Assembly: GCA_046705645.1 (NCBI GenBank)
Contig: JBJKQE010000041.1
Location: 1 to 26,062, forward strand
Source: FEN-1297 sp046705645
GTDB lineage: Bacteria; Bacteroidota; Ignavibacteria; Ignavibacteriales; Ignavibacteriaceae
Direction of reading: 5' to 3'
Length of the DNA stretch: 26,062 nucleotides
Shown: positions 1-8,728 of the stretch, in pieces
How positions within the stretch are numbered: position 1 is the stretch's first letter
Layout: every line of letters begins with the position of its first letter
The notes under the pieces: generated by a model
Seen by the model: only the letters and a program-made list of their open reading frames with translations
Database searches by the model: none
What the model was told of the DNA's origin: nothing
Program-made: the position numbers and the translations under genes

Positions 1-2
1 TT

Positions 3-371
3 AAAGAAGGGAATTCGGATTTTTTAATCATCGATACCGTAGAATGGTTTAGCGGAGAAGCCGCTGTGAAGGCTTTCAACAAAGATAAAAAAGAAGGTAA
101 AAATAAAATTAACGAATTAACCAACGGCTATTACATTAGAAATTTTAGGATTGATTCTCTAAAATTTGAAGTTTCCGATACCGCTTATGTAAAAATGCAG
201 ACTCTATCTTATAATCCAACCGGCAATTATAACTTCAATGAGAAAATACAAGTCTCAAAATTTATTTCTCTTTTTAATGATAAAGCATATCAGCGTTTCA
301 AGTTCAAGCCGTATAAATTTAATATTTTAAATAATGAAATTGTCTCAATTACGGAAATATATGTCCCCTAA
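3..371 (+). CDS. Unknown protein, 5' end cut by window edge
   Basis: The frame is open from the first bases of the window with no stop, so the true start lies upstream. A GTG at 66 is inside the gene and is not a convincing start. The 122 visible residues contain DTVEWFSGEAAVKAFNKD, a Tyr-rich YYIRN segment and a C-terminal ITEIYVP. This pattern reminds me of small uncharacterised exported proteins that occur in several phyla, but I cannot assign a function. The stop at 369-371 is followed by about 100 bases before the next gene on the same strand. Confidence 0.6.
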   Translation, partial: KEGNSDFLIIDTVEWFSGEAAVKAFNKDKKEGKNKINELTNGYYIRNFRIDSLKFEVSDTAYVKMQTLSYNPTGNYNFNEKIQVSKFISLFNDKAYQRFKFKPYKFNILNNEIVSITEIYVP

Positions 372-470
372 TTATTTTAAATCCTATTCGCATTTTTTCT
401 TTTTAAGAAGAATATTAAAATTTTTTGAATCATGTATATTGTATTCATTTGCGCCTCGAACGGAGCTGTT

Positions 471-3206
471 ATGAAAATTATTCTTTCTTTTTTTACTGCT
501 GCACTAATTATTAATACTGCTTTCGGGCAGGCTGTTTTTACCAAGCTGATTGAAAAAAAATATTCGGACCTTCTGGTTAAAGTAAGAATAGAAAATTCAG
601 GAATTTATGCGATTTCTTCTTTCGACGTTGATAATGGAAATATATGGATTCAAGATTTCGATTCGCAGAATATTTATTGCATTAATGGAAATCAAATGCA
701 GAAGGCAGCAAATCCTGTTCGTATAGGTAAAGATTTTGCTGCCGGAATTAACCCCCGGTTAAATTTATTTCTACAAAATTACAAGCCCGCTGTTGAAGAC
801 GGCGGAATAAGTTTTAAAAAATCTTTCTTATCAAATAAAAAAGATATTTTTGTTGACAACGGCGGTATTTTAACAAATGCTTTCGATGATTCAATATTGG
901 TTCATGTACAAAATAATAGCGAGCTTAATATTAATTACTGCCTGGCAGGTTTTAGTAAGATTTTCAAAATAAATTTTCCTTCAGACCTGGCTTATGCCGA
1001 TTTAATAGGAATCGATAATAAAGGGAATTCGTTTGTTATTGTAGAAACTTATATTACGGAAGTCCCGTTAAAAGTTAAAAGAGAAGTTTATACAATTTCG
1101 CCGGATGGAAAAGTTCTTTCAATACTTGAGGTACCCTCTATTAAATATTTATATTTGGTAAGAGATTTCGAAGTAGACTCCGAAGGAAATCTTTATCAGT
1201 TACTGGCGGATAAAAATAAAATAACCGTTATAAAATGGAGCGGCTTAACAAATTATTCGGCGGCAAAAATTTATTATCCTTCAGAATATAACTACGAGTT
1301 GGACTATAATAATATTGTTCCGGCAAAAGAGCCCGTTTCCCGTATTAATAAGATTGGAAATATACAAACTACTGCCAGCAGAACGGTTGCATTAAGAATC
1401 GGGGAAAGTTATGCTTTGTATAAATATAATTGCAGTTTAAACAATCTAGCCCCGGCAGGTGTGCAGGGGCCGGATGGAGATATGGTTCAAACACCGTCAT
1501 GGTTAATTGTCGGTGAGAATGCGAAAATTCCTTATATGTGGGGGGGATTCAGTACGCTGGCACAATTTAAGAGCGGGCTTCAGAACGGCAGGTATGCAGG
1601 CGATATTAATACTGCCGGAGTATCCGGTTATGCCGTTGGTGTTGATTGTTCCGGTTTTGTAAGCCGGTGCTGGCAGTTAAGCTATCATTCTTCAACAAGC
1701 GATATGCCTTCTATTACAACGCAGTATTTAAGCTGGGATCAATTAAAACCGGGAGACGGGATTCTTATACCCGGGCATGTAAGGCTTTTTGTAGATAAAG
1801 CGCCTAACGGTGCAATGCGTGTTGTTGAATCCTCCGCCAGGGATTGGGGCGTTTCTTACTGGACTTATTCGCCGTCTGATTTATCCGCGTATGTACCATG
1901 TTATTATAACGGCATGGAAAGTGATTATTCGTTTAATGTTCCGAAATTATTAAGTGTTTTGAATTTACCGGAGAATAAAGTTAAAATTACCTGGTCATGC
2001 GATACAACAAATGTTAAGGGGTACAGACTTTATAACTCTACCGACGGAATTACCTGGAATATGATTGATGACGAGTCTACTCTGCAAACTATGAGTACGA
2101 CAGTTACATTTAGCAGCAGTGCAGAATATTTCCGAGTTTCAAGTGTATTGGATGATTCATTAGGCAATAGTGAAAGTAATTGGTCTAACGTGCTTGGAGC
2201 GAAGCAAAATTCCGGCGGTAAAAAAATATTAATTGTAGACGGATTTAATAGACAAAATGCCGACTGGCGGGGAGAAAGCAATACATTTGCCGGGAGGTAT
2301 GGACAAGCTTTGGAACCGCTCAATACAAGTTTTGAATCTGTTAAAAATTCTGAAGTAATTAATGAGGTTGTAAATTTAAATGACTATGATGCTGTTTATT
2401 GGATACTTGGAGATGAAAGCACAGCCGATGAATCATTTAGTTCTGTCGAACAAAACCTGGTAAAAAATTATCTTGAAAACGGCGGATGTCTTTTTGTCTC
2501 CGGTAGTGAAATAGGCTGGGATTTATCTTATAAGGGAAGCAGCAGTGATAAAAGCTTTTATAGTAATTATTTGAAAGCAATATTTATTGCAGATGATTCA
2601 GGTTCACTTGTTGTAAAAGGAGTTTCCGGTTCATCGCTTGACGGAACTGCATTTAATTATGCCCAAGTATATGAAGTAGGTTATCCGGACGAAATTGGAA
2701 TTTACGGCGGAAGTTCATTATGCATGGAATATTCTAATAATACAGGTGCAGGGATTCAATACAAAGGAAAATTCGGTTCCTCGGATAAAACAGGCTCTTT
2801 AATTTATCTGGGATTTCCATTGGAAACAACTGCGAATGATTCTTCTTTCAATTCCGTAATAAGTAAAGCTGAAAACTATTTTTTTACAAGTGTAAATTCT
2901 GTTTCCTCAAATGATATTGAACCTTTGGAATTTAATTTATCTCAAAATTATCCTAATCCTTTTAATCCGTCGACAACAATAAAATATACTGTCGTTAAGC
3001 TGTACAATCAAAAAGGGGATGCTTTTGTACAGATTATGGTTTATGATTTATTAGGCAGAAAAGTAGCGGTACTGGTTAATGAAAAGAAACAGCCGGGAAA
3101 TTATCAAGTAGAGTTTAATGCACATAATTTACCGAGCGGTTTATATTTTTATAGACTTAAAACAGGAAATTTTATTTCTACTAAGAAGATGGTCTTGCTA
3201 AAATAA
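471..3206 (+). CDS. Secreted NlpC/P60-like protein with FN3 domain and T9SS sorting signal
   Basis: A 911-residue protein exported by the Sec and type IX systems. I start it at 471, not at the in-frame ATG at 432, because GGAG lies at 462-465 and a clean signal peptide follows (residues 1-19, ending AFG-QA). Residues ~25-330 look like an irregular beta-propeller/NHL-type region. Residues ~370-470 resemble an NlpC/P60 papain-like peptidase, with the Cys in VDCSGFVSRCW (Cys393) and the His in GHVRLF (His436) as the likely catalytic pair. A fibronectin III domain spans ~490-580. Residues ~585-810 form a KILIVDGF...YDAVYWILGDES module, perhaps with a flavodoxin/glutamine-amidotransferase-like fold. 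Residues 821-911 are the type A sorting domain (QNYPNPFNPST...STKKMVLLK). The likely role is a cell-surface or secreted hydrolase acting on peptidoglycan or another amide; the substrate is unknown. Confidence 0.85.
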   Translation: MKIILSFFTAALIINTAFGQAVFTKLIEKKYSDLLVKVRIENSGIYAISSFDVDNGNIWIQDFDSQNIYCINGNQMQKAANPVRIGKDFAAGINPRLNLFLQNYKPAVEDGGISFKKSFLSNKKDIFVDNGGILTNAFDDSILVHVQNNSELNINYCLAGFSKIFKINFPSDLAYADLIGIDNKGNSFVIVETYITEVPLKVKREVYTISPDGKVLSILEVPSIKYLYLVRDFEVDSEGNLYQLLADKNKITVIKWSGLTNYSAAKIYYPSEYNYELDYNNIVPAKEPVSRINKIGNIQTTASRTVALRIGESYALYKYNCSLNNLAPAGVQGPDGDMVQTPSWLIVGENAKIPYMWGGFSTLAQFKSGLQNGRYAGDINTAGVSGYAVGVDCSGFVSRCWQLSYHSSTSDMPSITTQYLSWDQLKPGDGILIPGHVRLFVDKAPNGAMRVVESSARDWGVSYWTYSPSDLSAYVPCYYNGMESDYSFNVPKLLSVLNLPENKVKITWSCDTTNVKGYRLYNSTDGITWNMIDDESTLQTMSTTVTFSSSAEYFRVSSVLDDSLGNSESNWSNVLGAKQNSGGKKILIVDGFNRQNADWRGESNTFAGRYGQALEPLNTSFESVKNSEVINEVVNLNDYDAVYWILGDESTADESFSSVEQNLVKNYLENGGCLFVSGSEIGWDLSYKGSSSDKSFYSNYLKAIFIADDSGSLVVKGVSGSSLDGTAFNYAQVYEVGYPDEIGIYGGSSLCMEYSNNTGAGIQYKGKFGSSDKTGSLIYLGFPLETTANDSSFNSVISKAENYFFTSVNSVSSNDIEPLEFNLSQNYPNPFNPSTTIKYTVVKLYNQKGDAFVQIMVYDLLGRKVAVLVNEKKQPGNYQVEFNAHNLPSGLYFYRLKTGNFISTKKMVLLK

Positions 3207-3409
3207 AATTTAATGTTTTTTTTTGATATTTTATTAACCTTCGTCAAGATATCTAACCCTAACAATGTATTAGACTCTGTATATCATATATTTCCAGTTC
3301 CATGTCAATTAATTCTTTTTTAAAATTTTTTCATTTTTTAATCCAAAATAAGTTATTTTCACTTCTGAATTTTCTTAAGGTTAAATTAATTTTTGAGAAA
3401 GGAAATTTT

Positions 3410-4699
3410 ATGAATATTGTTAAAGTATTTACCGTTTCTGTTTTAATTACCTTACTTTTAACTACCGTAATAAATGCTCAATGGTCATTCGATACGGCTG
3501 TAACTGCCGGAACATATCCTACGGGCATTGCTGTTACAACAGACGGAAGTAAATTAGTAGTTACAAATTATGCCAAGCCGGGGAATGTTGAAATTATTTC
3601 TACTTCTGATTATTCTATTTCCAATATTGATATCAGCTCAATAGAAGACTATCCTAATGCAGTTGCAATTACACCCAATGATTCTATTGCATTGGTAAAT
3701 ACAATGCATAAAACAATATTCATAAATTTATATACACATGGTGTTGTAAAAACCATTAATGCACCTTGTGCATCCACTACGCTATACGCAATTGCTTTAA
3801 CTCCCGACGGCAAAACAGCGGTTTACCCGGATTTAAGCTCCGGCTGTACACAGCAGGGAATAAGATCGGCGGATGTATCCGGAGTAAGTACAAGCACCTC
3901 ATTCATTCAGGTAAATACTTCAGGTGTTTTAACCGGTTTAGCAATAACACCGGACGGTGGCTCTGCATTAGTTACAACGTATACAGCTGATTCTCCGAAA
4001 TTGGTCAACCTTCAAACATCAAGTGTTCAGAACATTGCCGGTATTTCGTCCGGCTCTTACGGTGTGGCGATGTTTCATAATTCAAATAATGCTTTAATAT
4101 TCGATGGTGATACTCTTGACCTGGTATCTTTAACTTCAAATTCAGTAACAAAAAAAATTTCATATTTAACATACAATACTAACTTTCAAAATATTGCTAT
4201 AACCAAGGACGACAAATATGCTATTGTTGTGGGTGCATTTGATAAGCTGGTTATATCTCTGGCTGATGATTCGGTCATTCAAAGTTTCTCAGCAGGCGGA
4301 ACTAATGTAGCAGTAAATTCAGACGGCTCGGAATTTTATGTAACAGACAGCTACAACGGTACTGTCAGATTTTATAGAGAACAAAGTACCGGTATAGTTA
4401 AAGAAAATCAAAATTTACTTCCTGCAGGTTTTCTGCTTGAACAGAATTATCCCAATCCTTTTAATCCTTCAACAGCAATCAGCTACCAGCTTTCGGCAGT
4501 CAGCTATGTTACTTTGAAAATATATGACTTACTTGGAAAAGAAATTGAAACATTGTATAAAGGAATTCAAAAAACCGGAAGACATTCTGTAAAATTTAAT
4601 GCATCAGAGCTGCCAAGCGGGGTATATTTTTACAGGATTGAAGCGATTGCAGGCAGCAAAAAATATATTTCAACTAAAAAAATGGTTTTAATGAAATAG
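3410..4699 (+). CDS. Secreted YVTN-type beta-propeller protein with T9SS sorting domain
   Basis: A 429-residue protein. An upstream in-frame ATG at 3302 exists, but GAGAAAGGA at 3395-3402 and a good signal peptide (NIVKVFTVSVLITLLLTTVINA) favour 3410. Residues ~25-330 carry repeated blade motifs such as AVTTDGSKLVVTNY, AITPNDSIALVNT, ALTPDGKTAV, AITPDGGSALVTT and AVNSDGSEFYVTDSY, typical of YVTN/lactonase-like beta-propellers. Residues ~338-429 are a type A sorting domain (LEQNYPNPFNPSTAISY ... STKKMVLMK). It is probably a surface or extracellular binding protein; no catalytic residues can be pointed to. It follows the NlpC/P60 gene on the same strand with a ~200-base gap, so it probably has its own promoter. 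Confidence 0.85.
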   Translation: MNIVKVFTVSVLITLLLTTVINAQWSFDTAVTAGTYPTGIAVTTDGSKLVVTNYAKPGNVEIISTSDYSISNIDISSIEDYPNAVAITPNDSIALVNTMHKTIFINLYTHGVVKTINAPCASTTLYAIALTPDGKTAVYPDLSSGCTQQGIRSADVSGVSTSTSFIQVNTSGVLTGLAITPDGGSALVTTYTADSPKLVNLQTSSVQNIAGISSGSYGVAMFHNSNNALIFDGDTLDLVSLTSNSVTKKISYLTYNTNFQNIAITKDDKYAIVVGAFDKLVISLADDSVIQSFSAGGTNVAVNSDGSEFYVTDSYNGTVRFYREQSTGIVKENQNLLPAGFLLEQNYPNPFNPSTAISYQLSAVSYVTLKIYDLLGKEIETLYKGIQKTGRHSVKFNASELPSGVYFYRIEAIAGSKKYISTKKMVLMK

Positions 4700-4730
4700 A
4701 ATTAATAATTTATTTATCTTTTTAGTTCTA

Positions 4731-5426
4731 TTAATACTTTGCCGGATAACCGACTGTTTGGCCGAACAGTACTCTTTGATTGCTATGTAATTTTAGTTTA
4801 GATTTTAGTTTAATTTTATCACAGTTGTGAAACCAGGCAGCTAATCCATACGCAGCGGAATAAAGGTAAACATTTCCTGCAATGAGGCCCGTGTCAACAT
4901 AATAATATGATTTTTGCACTTCGGGGTTTTGCAGTCCCGGTTCCTGAAAACCTTTCGTATTGGAAAGACGAAAAATATCTGCAACATAAATTAATTGAAG
5001 CGGTGCTTTTGCAATAATATTTTGCTGACCCGGACCTATTGCTAATTTCCTGTAATCACCTTTAACAATAGGAATGAGTACATGTTTCATAGGCTCATAA
5101 AGGTAAATACCTTCTTCAAATGCAACATATAAATCAATTTCCTGCGAATTGCTGGCAGAGGCAGCCGTCCTTCCCGGAATTCCAAAAGGTCCTTTTCTGC
5201 GGTTTATTCCATAAGCAGCCCAAAGAAGGTTGGATATAACTTGTAATGATATTTCCTTTTCACTAATTTCACGCGAAGTACGCCTTAACTTGAATGCTAT
5301 TGACAAGGATTTACTTTTATTAAGATTAGGTTTAGGAAGTTGTATGGTGAATAATTTATTTTGAAGCTCCCCGCTGCTGCCTTTTAATAATGTACGGGAA
5401 TTATTTATTTTCCTTATATATTTCAT
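4731..5426 (-). CDS. SagB-type nitroreductase-family protein
   Basis: A 231-residue FMN-dependent nitroreductase-fold protein of the SagB type. An N-terminal extension is possible through a TTG at 5480, but the ATG at 5426 looks the more natural start; a weak AAGAG lies upstream. The family signature is KLRRTSREISEKEIS (the Arg pair that contacts FMN phosphate), LSNLLWAAYGINR, and a GRTAASASNSQEIDLYVA stretch matching the R-xxPSaGaly-PlevYvv motif of the family. The C-terminal half has IAGNVYLYSAAYGLAAW and the G-QTVGYP ending. SagB enzymes oxidise azoline rings in some peptide clusters, but no cyclodehydratase or precursor peptide is nearby, so this is an orphan oxidoreductase of unknown substrate. 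It converges with the beta-propeller gene, with 31 bases between their stops. Confidence 0.8.
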   Translation of the reverse strand: MKYIRKINNSRTLLKGSSGELQNKLFTIQLPKPNLNKSKSLSIAFKLRRTSREISEKEISLQVISNLLWAAYGINRRKGPFGIPGRTAASASNSQEIDLYVAFEEGIYLYEPMKHVLIPIVKGDYRKLAIGPGQQNIIAKAPLQLIYVADIFRLSNTKGFQEPGLQNPEVQKSYYYVDTGLIAGNVYLYSAAYGLAAWFHNCDKIKLKSKLKLHSNQRVLFGQTVGYPAKY

Positions 5427-5540
5427 AAATTTCTCTTGTAATTTTAACTGTTCCAATTTTATTCTTGAAAAATTTTGCAAATTTCAAGTTAAAATCAAAC
5501 TATTTTCGTCAAAATAAATTTTCTTTATTCATCCGTCATT

Positions 5541-5569
5541 TTGTTATTCGAGGATTTTTACTATCTTTT
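5541..5569 (+). promoter_or_regulatory. Candidate primary promoter for the DUF2911 gene
   Basis: TTG at 5541-5543 lies 18 bases before TATCTTTT (5562-5569), close to the Bacteroidota pattern TTG-N19-TAnnTTTG with the last base differing. The start codon is ~62 bases downstream. Confidence 0.3.
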
Positions 5570-5631
5570 CGTATAAATCAAAAAACTTTCCATTTTCAAT
5601 TTTATAACCGCAACATTTTTGTGAGGAAGCT

Positions 5632-6225
5632 ATGAAACAAACAAAACTTTTCAGCAGCTGCATTTTTATTTTTTCGATTTTATTATTTCTTGCTTTTGCT
5701 TCAACAGCTTTTGGGCAGAAGGCAAAGAAACCGCGACTTAGTTTAAAAGCGGGCGTTTACCAGCGAATAGGTATTGACACCGATATCAATATATCTTACA
5801 GCAGGCCCGGTGTTAAAGGAAGAAAAATTTGGGGAGATTTAGTACCCTATGGATTAGCACCGGGAGATAAAGAATCGCACGACAAACCATTTCCGTGGCG
5901 CGGCGGCGCAAACGAATGTACTACAATTGAATTCAGCAAAGATGTAACTGTAGCCGGCCATAAACTTCCTGCAGGAAAATACAGCATGCAGTTTATTCCG
6001 TCACCTAAAGAATGGATAGTAATTTTCAATAAAAACACTAAGCTATGGGGCAGTTTTGATTACGATGAAAAGGATGATGCATTGAGGATAAAAGTTAATC
6101 CGGTTGAAGCTCCTTTCCAAGAGTGGCTTTCTTATGGTTTCGATGATCTGGCCGGTACTTCCTGTACTGCTTATTTGTGGTGGGAAAAATTAAAAGTACC
6201 TTTTAAGATTTCGACTGCGGATTAA
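5632..6225 (+). CDS. DUF2911 family exported protein
   Basis: A 197-residue protein with a signal peptide (residues 1-28, ending STAFG-Q) and a ribosome site TGAGGA 7 bases before the ATG. The mature part fits DUF2911: ISYSRPGVKGRKIWGDLVPYG near residues 55-72, WRGGANECTTIEFSKDV, LPAGKYSMQFIP, and a C-terminal YLWWEKLKVPFKI. The family is widespread in Bacteroidota and related phyla and has no proven activity; it is predicted to be periplasmic or outer-membrane associated and beta-rich. It is a single gene flanked by intergenic spaces of about 200 and 170 bases. Confidence 0.88.
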   Translation: MKQTKLFSSCIFIFSILLFLAFASTAFGQKAKKPRLSLKAGVYQRIGIDTDINISYSRPGVKGRKIWGDLVPYGLAPGDKESHDKPFPWRGGANECTTIEFSKDVTVAGHKLPAGKYSMQFIPSPKEWIVIFNKNTKLWGSFDYDEKDDALRIKVNPVEAPFQEWLSYGFDDLAGTSCTAYLWWEKLKVPFKISTAD

Positions 6226-6397
6226 ATTTTACAATTAATTGGAATTTTTTATTGTTTCCAAATTTAAATTATCGTTTAGATCGGAATCTTAGCAAAGTAT
6301 AGAAAAATTCATTGAATCGATTTTGATCGTTTTTATAATTACGCAAAATCCGGAATGCAAATTTCTATAAATGATTTAAGTTGCCTAATTTTTTTTT

Positions 6398-7378
6398 ATG
6401 GTGTTAAAAACGATTCTAATTTGTTTATCACTTTGTACTTTGATATTCTCTGAAATAAAAGAAAATAAAGGCAGTAAAAAATCAGAGAATTATAGGAACA
6501 AAAAATCACTTATACTTAGAACTTGTTTTCAAAGTGACTCTTCTTTTAATATACAATCGAGGAGTTTTAAATCTGAGGATTCGATCGATGATCAATATAT
6601 GCCTAAATGGTATAGTATGATTACAAATCTCCCCGGTGATATGGTTCGATTTTATAATAAGGAAATTACAATTAAAAATATACCTTTATTCCTGGGTATT
6701 TCTGCAGCTACCGCAGGACTTATTTTGACCGATAATGATTCATGGAAAGCGTCCGATAAATTTTATAAAAGCAATTCTTTTAATAAAAGATGGAGCGATA
6801 TAATTGTCAAAGTAGGCGACGGCAGTTCTCAATTCGGTCTTGCAGGAGGATTTGCATTATATGGTTTTTTAACTAACGACAATAGAGCTTTAAGAACTGC
6901 AAGCGAAATTGTTGAAGCAGTATTGGCAAGCGGGGCAGTTGTTCAGTTATTAAAGCACATTACCGGGAGAGAAAGTCCTTTTATATCAACAAAACCTGCA
7001 GGTGCTTGGAGATTTTTTCCAAATCAGATTGATTACCTTAAACATGTACCTGCATACGATGCTTTTCCATCAGGGCATATGACGACTTCATTAGCCGCTT
7101 TTATTGTAATTGCGGAAAATTATCCCGAGTTGAAATGGATAAAGCCCGTAAGTTATTCGCTTGAAGTTTTATTGGGTATCAGCATGGTTAATACCGGAAT
7201 ACATTGGTACAGTGATTATCCCTTAGCTGTATTTTTAGGTTATTCATTCGGCGAATTAATATCGCATCCGGTATTATCAAATAAAAAATCAATATCTTCG
7301 GGCAGTACGATCAATTTAAAAATCTCGCCTTATCTTTCAACTTATGCCTCCGGGATATCAATAACACTTACATTTTAA
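6398..7378 (+). CDS. PAP2 superfamily (type 2 phosphatidic acid phosphatase-like) protein
   Basis: A 326-residue membrane phosphatase with an N-terminal signal/anchor segment (residues 1-18). The three PAP2 motifs are visible in order: KHITGRESPF from Lys186, PSGHMTTS with Ser225-Gly226-His227, and GIHWYSDYPLA with His269, the expected phosphohistidine nucleophile. Motif 1 has Ser where a Pro or Arg-Pro is more usual (RESP rather than RERP), a variant tolerated in the family. Such enzymes dephosphorylate lipids such as phosphatidate or undecaprenyl diphosphate on the periplasmic face; the substrate here is unknown. An N-terminal ~90-residue extension and a beta-like tail suggest an exported form common in this group. 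No clear ribosome site precedes the ATG. The gene converges with the next one, with 6 bases between them. Confidence 0.85.
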   Translation: MVLKTILICLSLCTLIFSEIKENKGSKKSENYRNKKSLILRTCFQSDSSFNIQSRSFKSEDSIDDQYMPKWYSMITNLPGDMVRFYNKEITIKNIPLFLGISAATAGLILTDNDSWKASDKFYKSNSFNKRWSDIIVKVGDGSSQFGLAGGFALYGFLTNDNRALRTASEIVEAVLASGAVVQLLKHITGRESPFISTKPAGAWRFFPNQIDYLKHVPAYDAFPSGHMTTSLAAFIVIAENYPELKWIKPVSYSLEVLLGISMVNTGIHWYSDYPLAVFLGYSFGELISHPVLSNKKSISSGSTINLKISPYLSTYASGISITLTF

Positions 7379-7384
7379 TTTATT

Positions 7385-8149
7385 TTAAAAAGTATGGTAC
7401 AAACCAAGGTAATAAGAAAAATGCTTGTAGGAGGTTATTCCGTCGCCCAAATCGGCGGAAAAAAGTATTTGATAACTTTTAACAACGGGAATTCCTCCGC
7501 CGAAATGAATTCCCGTAAAGCCGCTTGAGTTAACATCAGATGCTGTTTGATGAAACAATTCCGACCCTAGAAAAAAGTCATCTGAAAAATTATATTGAAT
7601 TAAAATACCAGTAAATTGCCAGTTTTTATTGCCGGATCCGGGATTAATCCAATAACCGGTTCCGCCGTATATTGTCCATTGACCAATATCTTTTTGCAGC
7701 CAAATAGGTATATAAATTTGAGTTTTTCCGTTTCCTAAATTTTTAGAAGCATTTCCCGTCGGGACCTCCACAAGAGGAAATGTGGCAATATCCGGCAGTA
7801 TGCTTGTTTGTTGAACAAAACGGAACTTAACACCGACTTCGGTATCACCGTAACCGGCATATGCAGGTTCCTGCTTGGGAGATGAAAATGCAAGAGGTGC
7901 GACTACATGAAACTGTGTATTAGGAAAAACTCCGAAGTTGAATTCAACCGCCGGTCCGATACCGCTGGCGCCTGCTTTATCGAAGACACCAGTTGAGAAT
8001 AAATATAATTCGCCGTGCAGATACGGAACAGGAATTGGATCATCAGTTCTAAAAGGAGGGCCGGCAAATGTTTGTATAGTTTTAATTACTAAAAATGGTA
8101 TAATATATAAAATTACTTTACGAATTTTCATTTTATAAAAAGTAAACAT
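7385..8149 (-). CDS. Outer-membrane beta-barrel protein, MetA-pathway-of-phenol-degradation/transporter-like
   Basis: A 254-residue protein. Either ATG, at 8149 or 8131, could be the start; neither has a good ribosome site, and the signal peptide core (IRKVILYIIPFLVIKTIQTFA) works with both. The mature part begins GPPFRTDDPIPVPYLHGELY. It then alternates short beta strands (AVEFNFGVFPNTQFHVVAPL, YGDTEVGVKFRFV, QIYIPIWLQKDIGQWTIYGG, FLGSELFHQ) and ends in an aromatic residue (LGLYHTF), as outer-membrane barrels do. This pattern matches exported proteins often labelled putative transporters or the phenol MetA pathway family. The cargo is unknown. Confidence 0.7.
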   Translation of the reverse strand: MFTFYKMKIRKVILYIIPFLVIKTIQTFAGPPFRTDDPIPVPYLHGELYLFSTGVFDKAGASGIGPAVEFNFGVFPNTQFHVVAPLAFSSPKQEPAYAGYGDTEVGVKFRFVQQTSILPDIATFPLVEVPTGNASKNLGNGKTQIYIPIWLQKDIGQWTIYGGTGYWINPGSGNKNWQFTGILIQYNFSDDFFLGSELFHQTASDVNSSGFTGIHFGGGIPVVKSYQILFSADLGDGITSYKHFSYYLGLYHTF

Positions 8150-8240
8150 TAGAGTTAAAAAAATCTTATATATATGGATAAAGCTTAATTATATCGAAGT
8201 CCGATATTAATTTTTTCTCTAAAAGCTACAATCTAATAAA

Positions 8241-8646
8241 ATGAAAGACAAATTATTATCCGGCTTCCTTTTAGGTTTTATTAAAATACATATCCTACAT
8301 CACGTAAAAGAATAAAATTTTCGGACAGAAATTCTAGGAAGAGCTCGAGCGTCGCGGTTAGGATATTTCGTACGGTATATTGTCCCCGGTATTTCACAAA
8401 TTGGAAGAAGAAAAATATATTAAATCAGAAACAGTTAAAGTAAACGGGAAAATGCATAGATATTATTATTTAACAGTGAAATGAGAAAAGTTATTGAATA
8501 AAGAAAAAATTATGAAGAAGAATTAGTTGACGAATTATGTTTTTGAAATTTAATTTAGTAAAAAAGAAAATGTTTCATCTAATGAAATTAATGCCAGCAT
8601 TAAAGACATTTCTCAGAAAAGAAAACAAACAGTAAAAAATGCTTAA
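8241..8646 (+). pseudogene. Decayed PadR-family transcriptional regulator
   Basis: Frame 1 from the ATG at 8241 reads MKDKLLSGFLLGFIKIHILHH, which is a PadR N-terminus, and meets TAA at 8313. After a one-base shift near 8340 a second frame reads ELERRG, then a TAG at 8359 where the family has Tyr, then DISYGILSPVFHKLEEEKYIKSE and VNGKMHRYYYLT. These are the winged-helix core and wing of PadR. This frame ends at TGA 8482. Further fragments, RKVIE-stop-RKNYEEELVDEL (from 8484) and VSSNEINASIKDISQKRK ending at 8646, fit the C-terminal coiled part. PadR proteins are small repressors, often of transporter operons. With at least two stops and frameshifts this copy is dead unless the assembly is wrong. 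Confidence 0.8.
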
Positions 8647-8728
8647 TTTAATTATTAAATTAAATAATTTTTTAGAGTTATACTTTATTTGATTCAGCAG
8701 TCAATTGTTGAAAGTCTAACCGTTAAGT

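Noticed and set aside
2030..2323. Minus-strand ORF inside the NlpC/P60 gene, and similar ORFs opposite or out of frame with other genes
   Set aside because: They lie wholly within strong coding regions, lack ribosome sites and have no recognisable domains.
4731..5426. Thiazole/oxazole-modified peptide (microcin) cluster based on the SagB-like gene
   Set aside because: No cyclodehydratase, YcaO protein or precursor peptide is nearby; orphan SagB-like nitroreductases are common.
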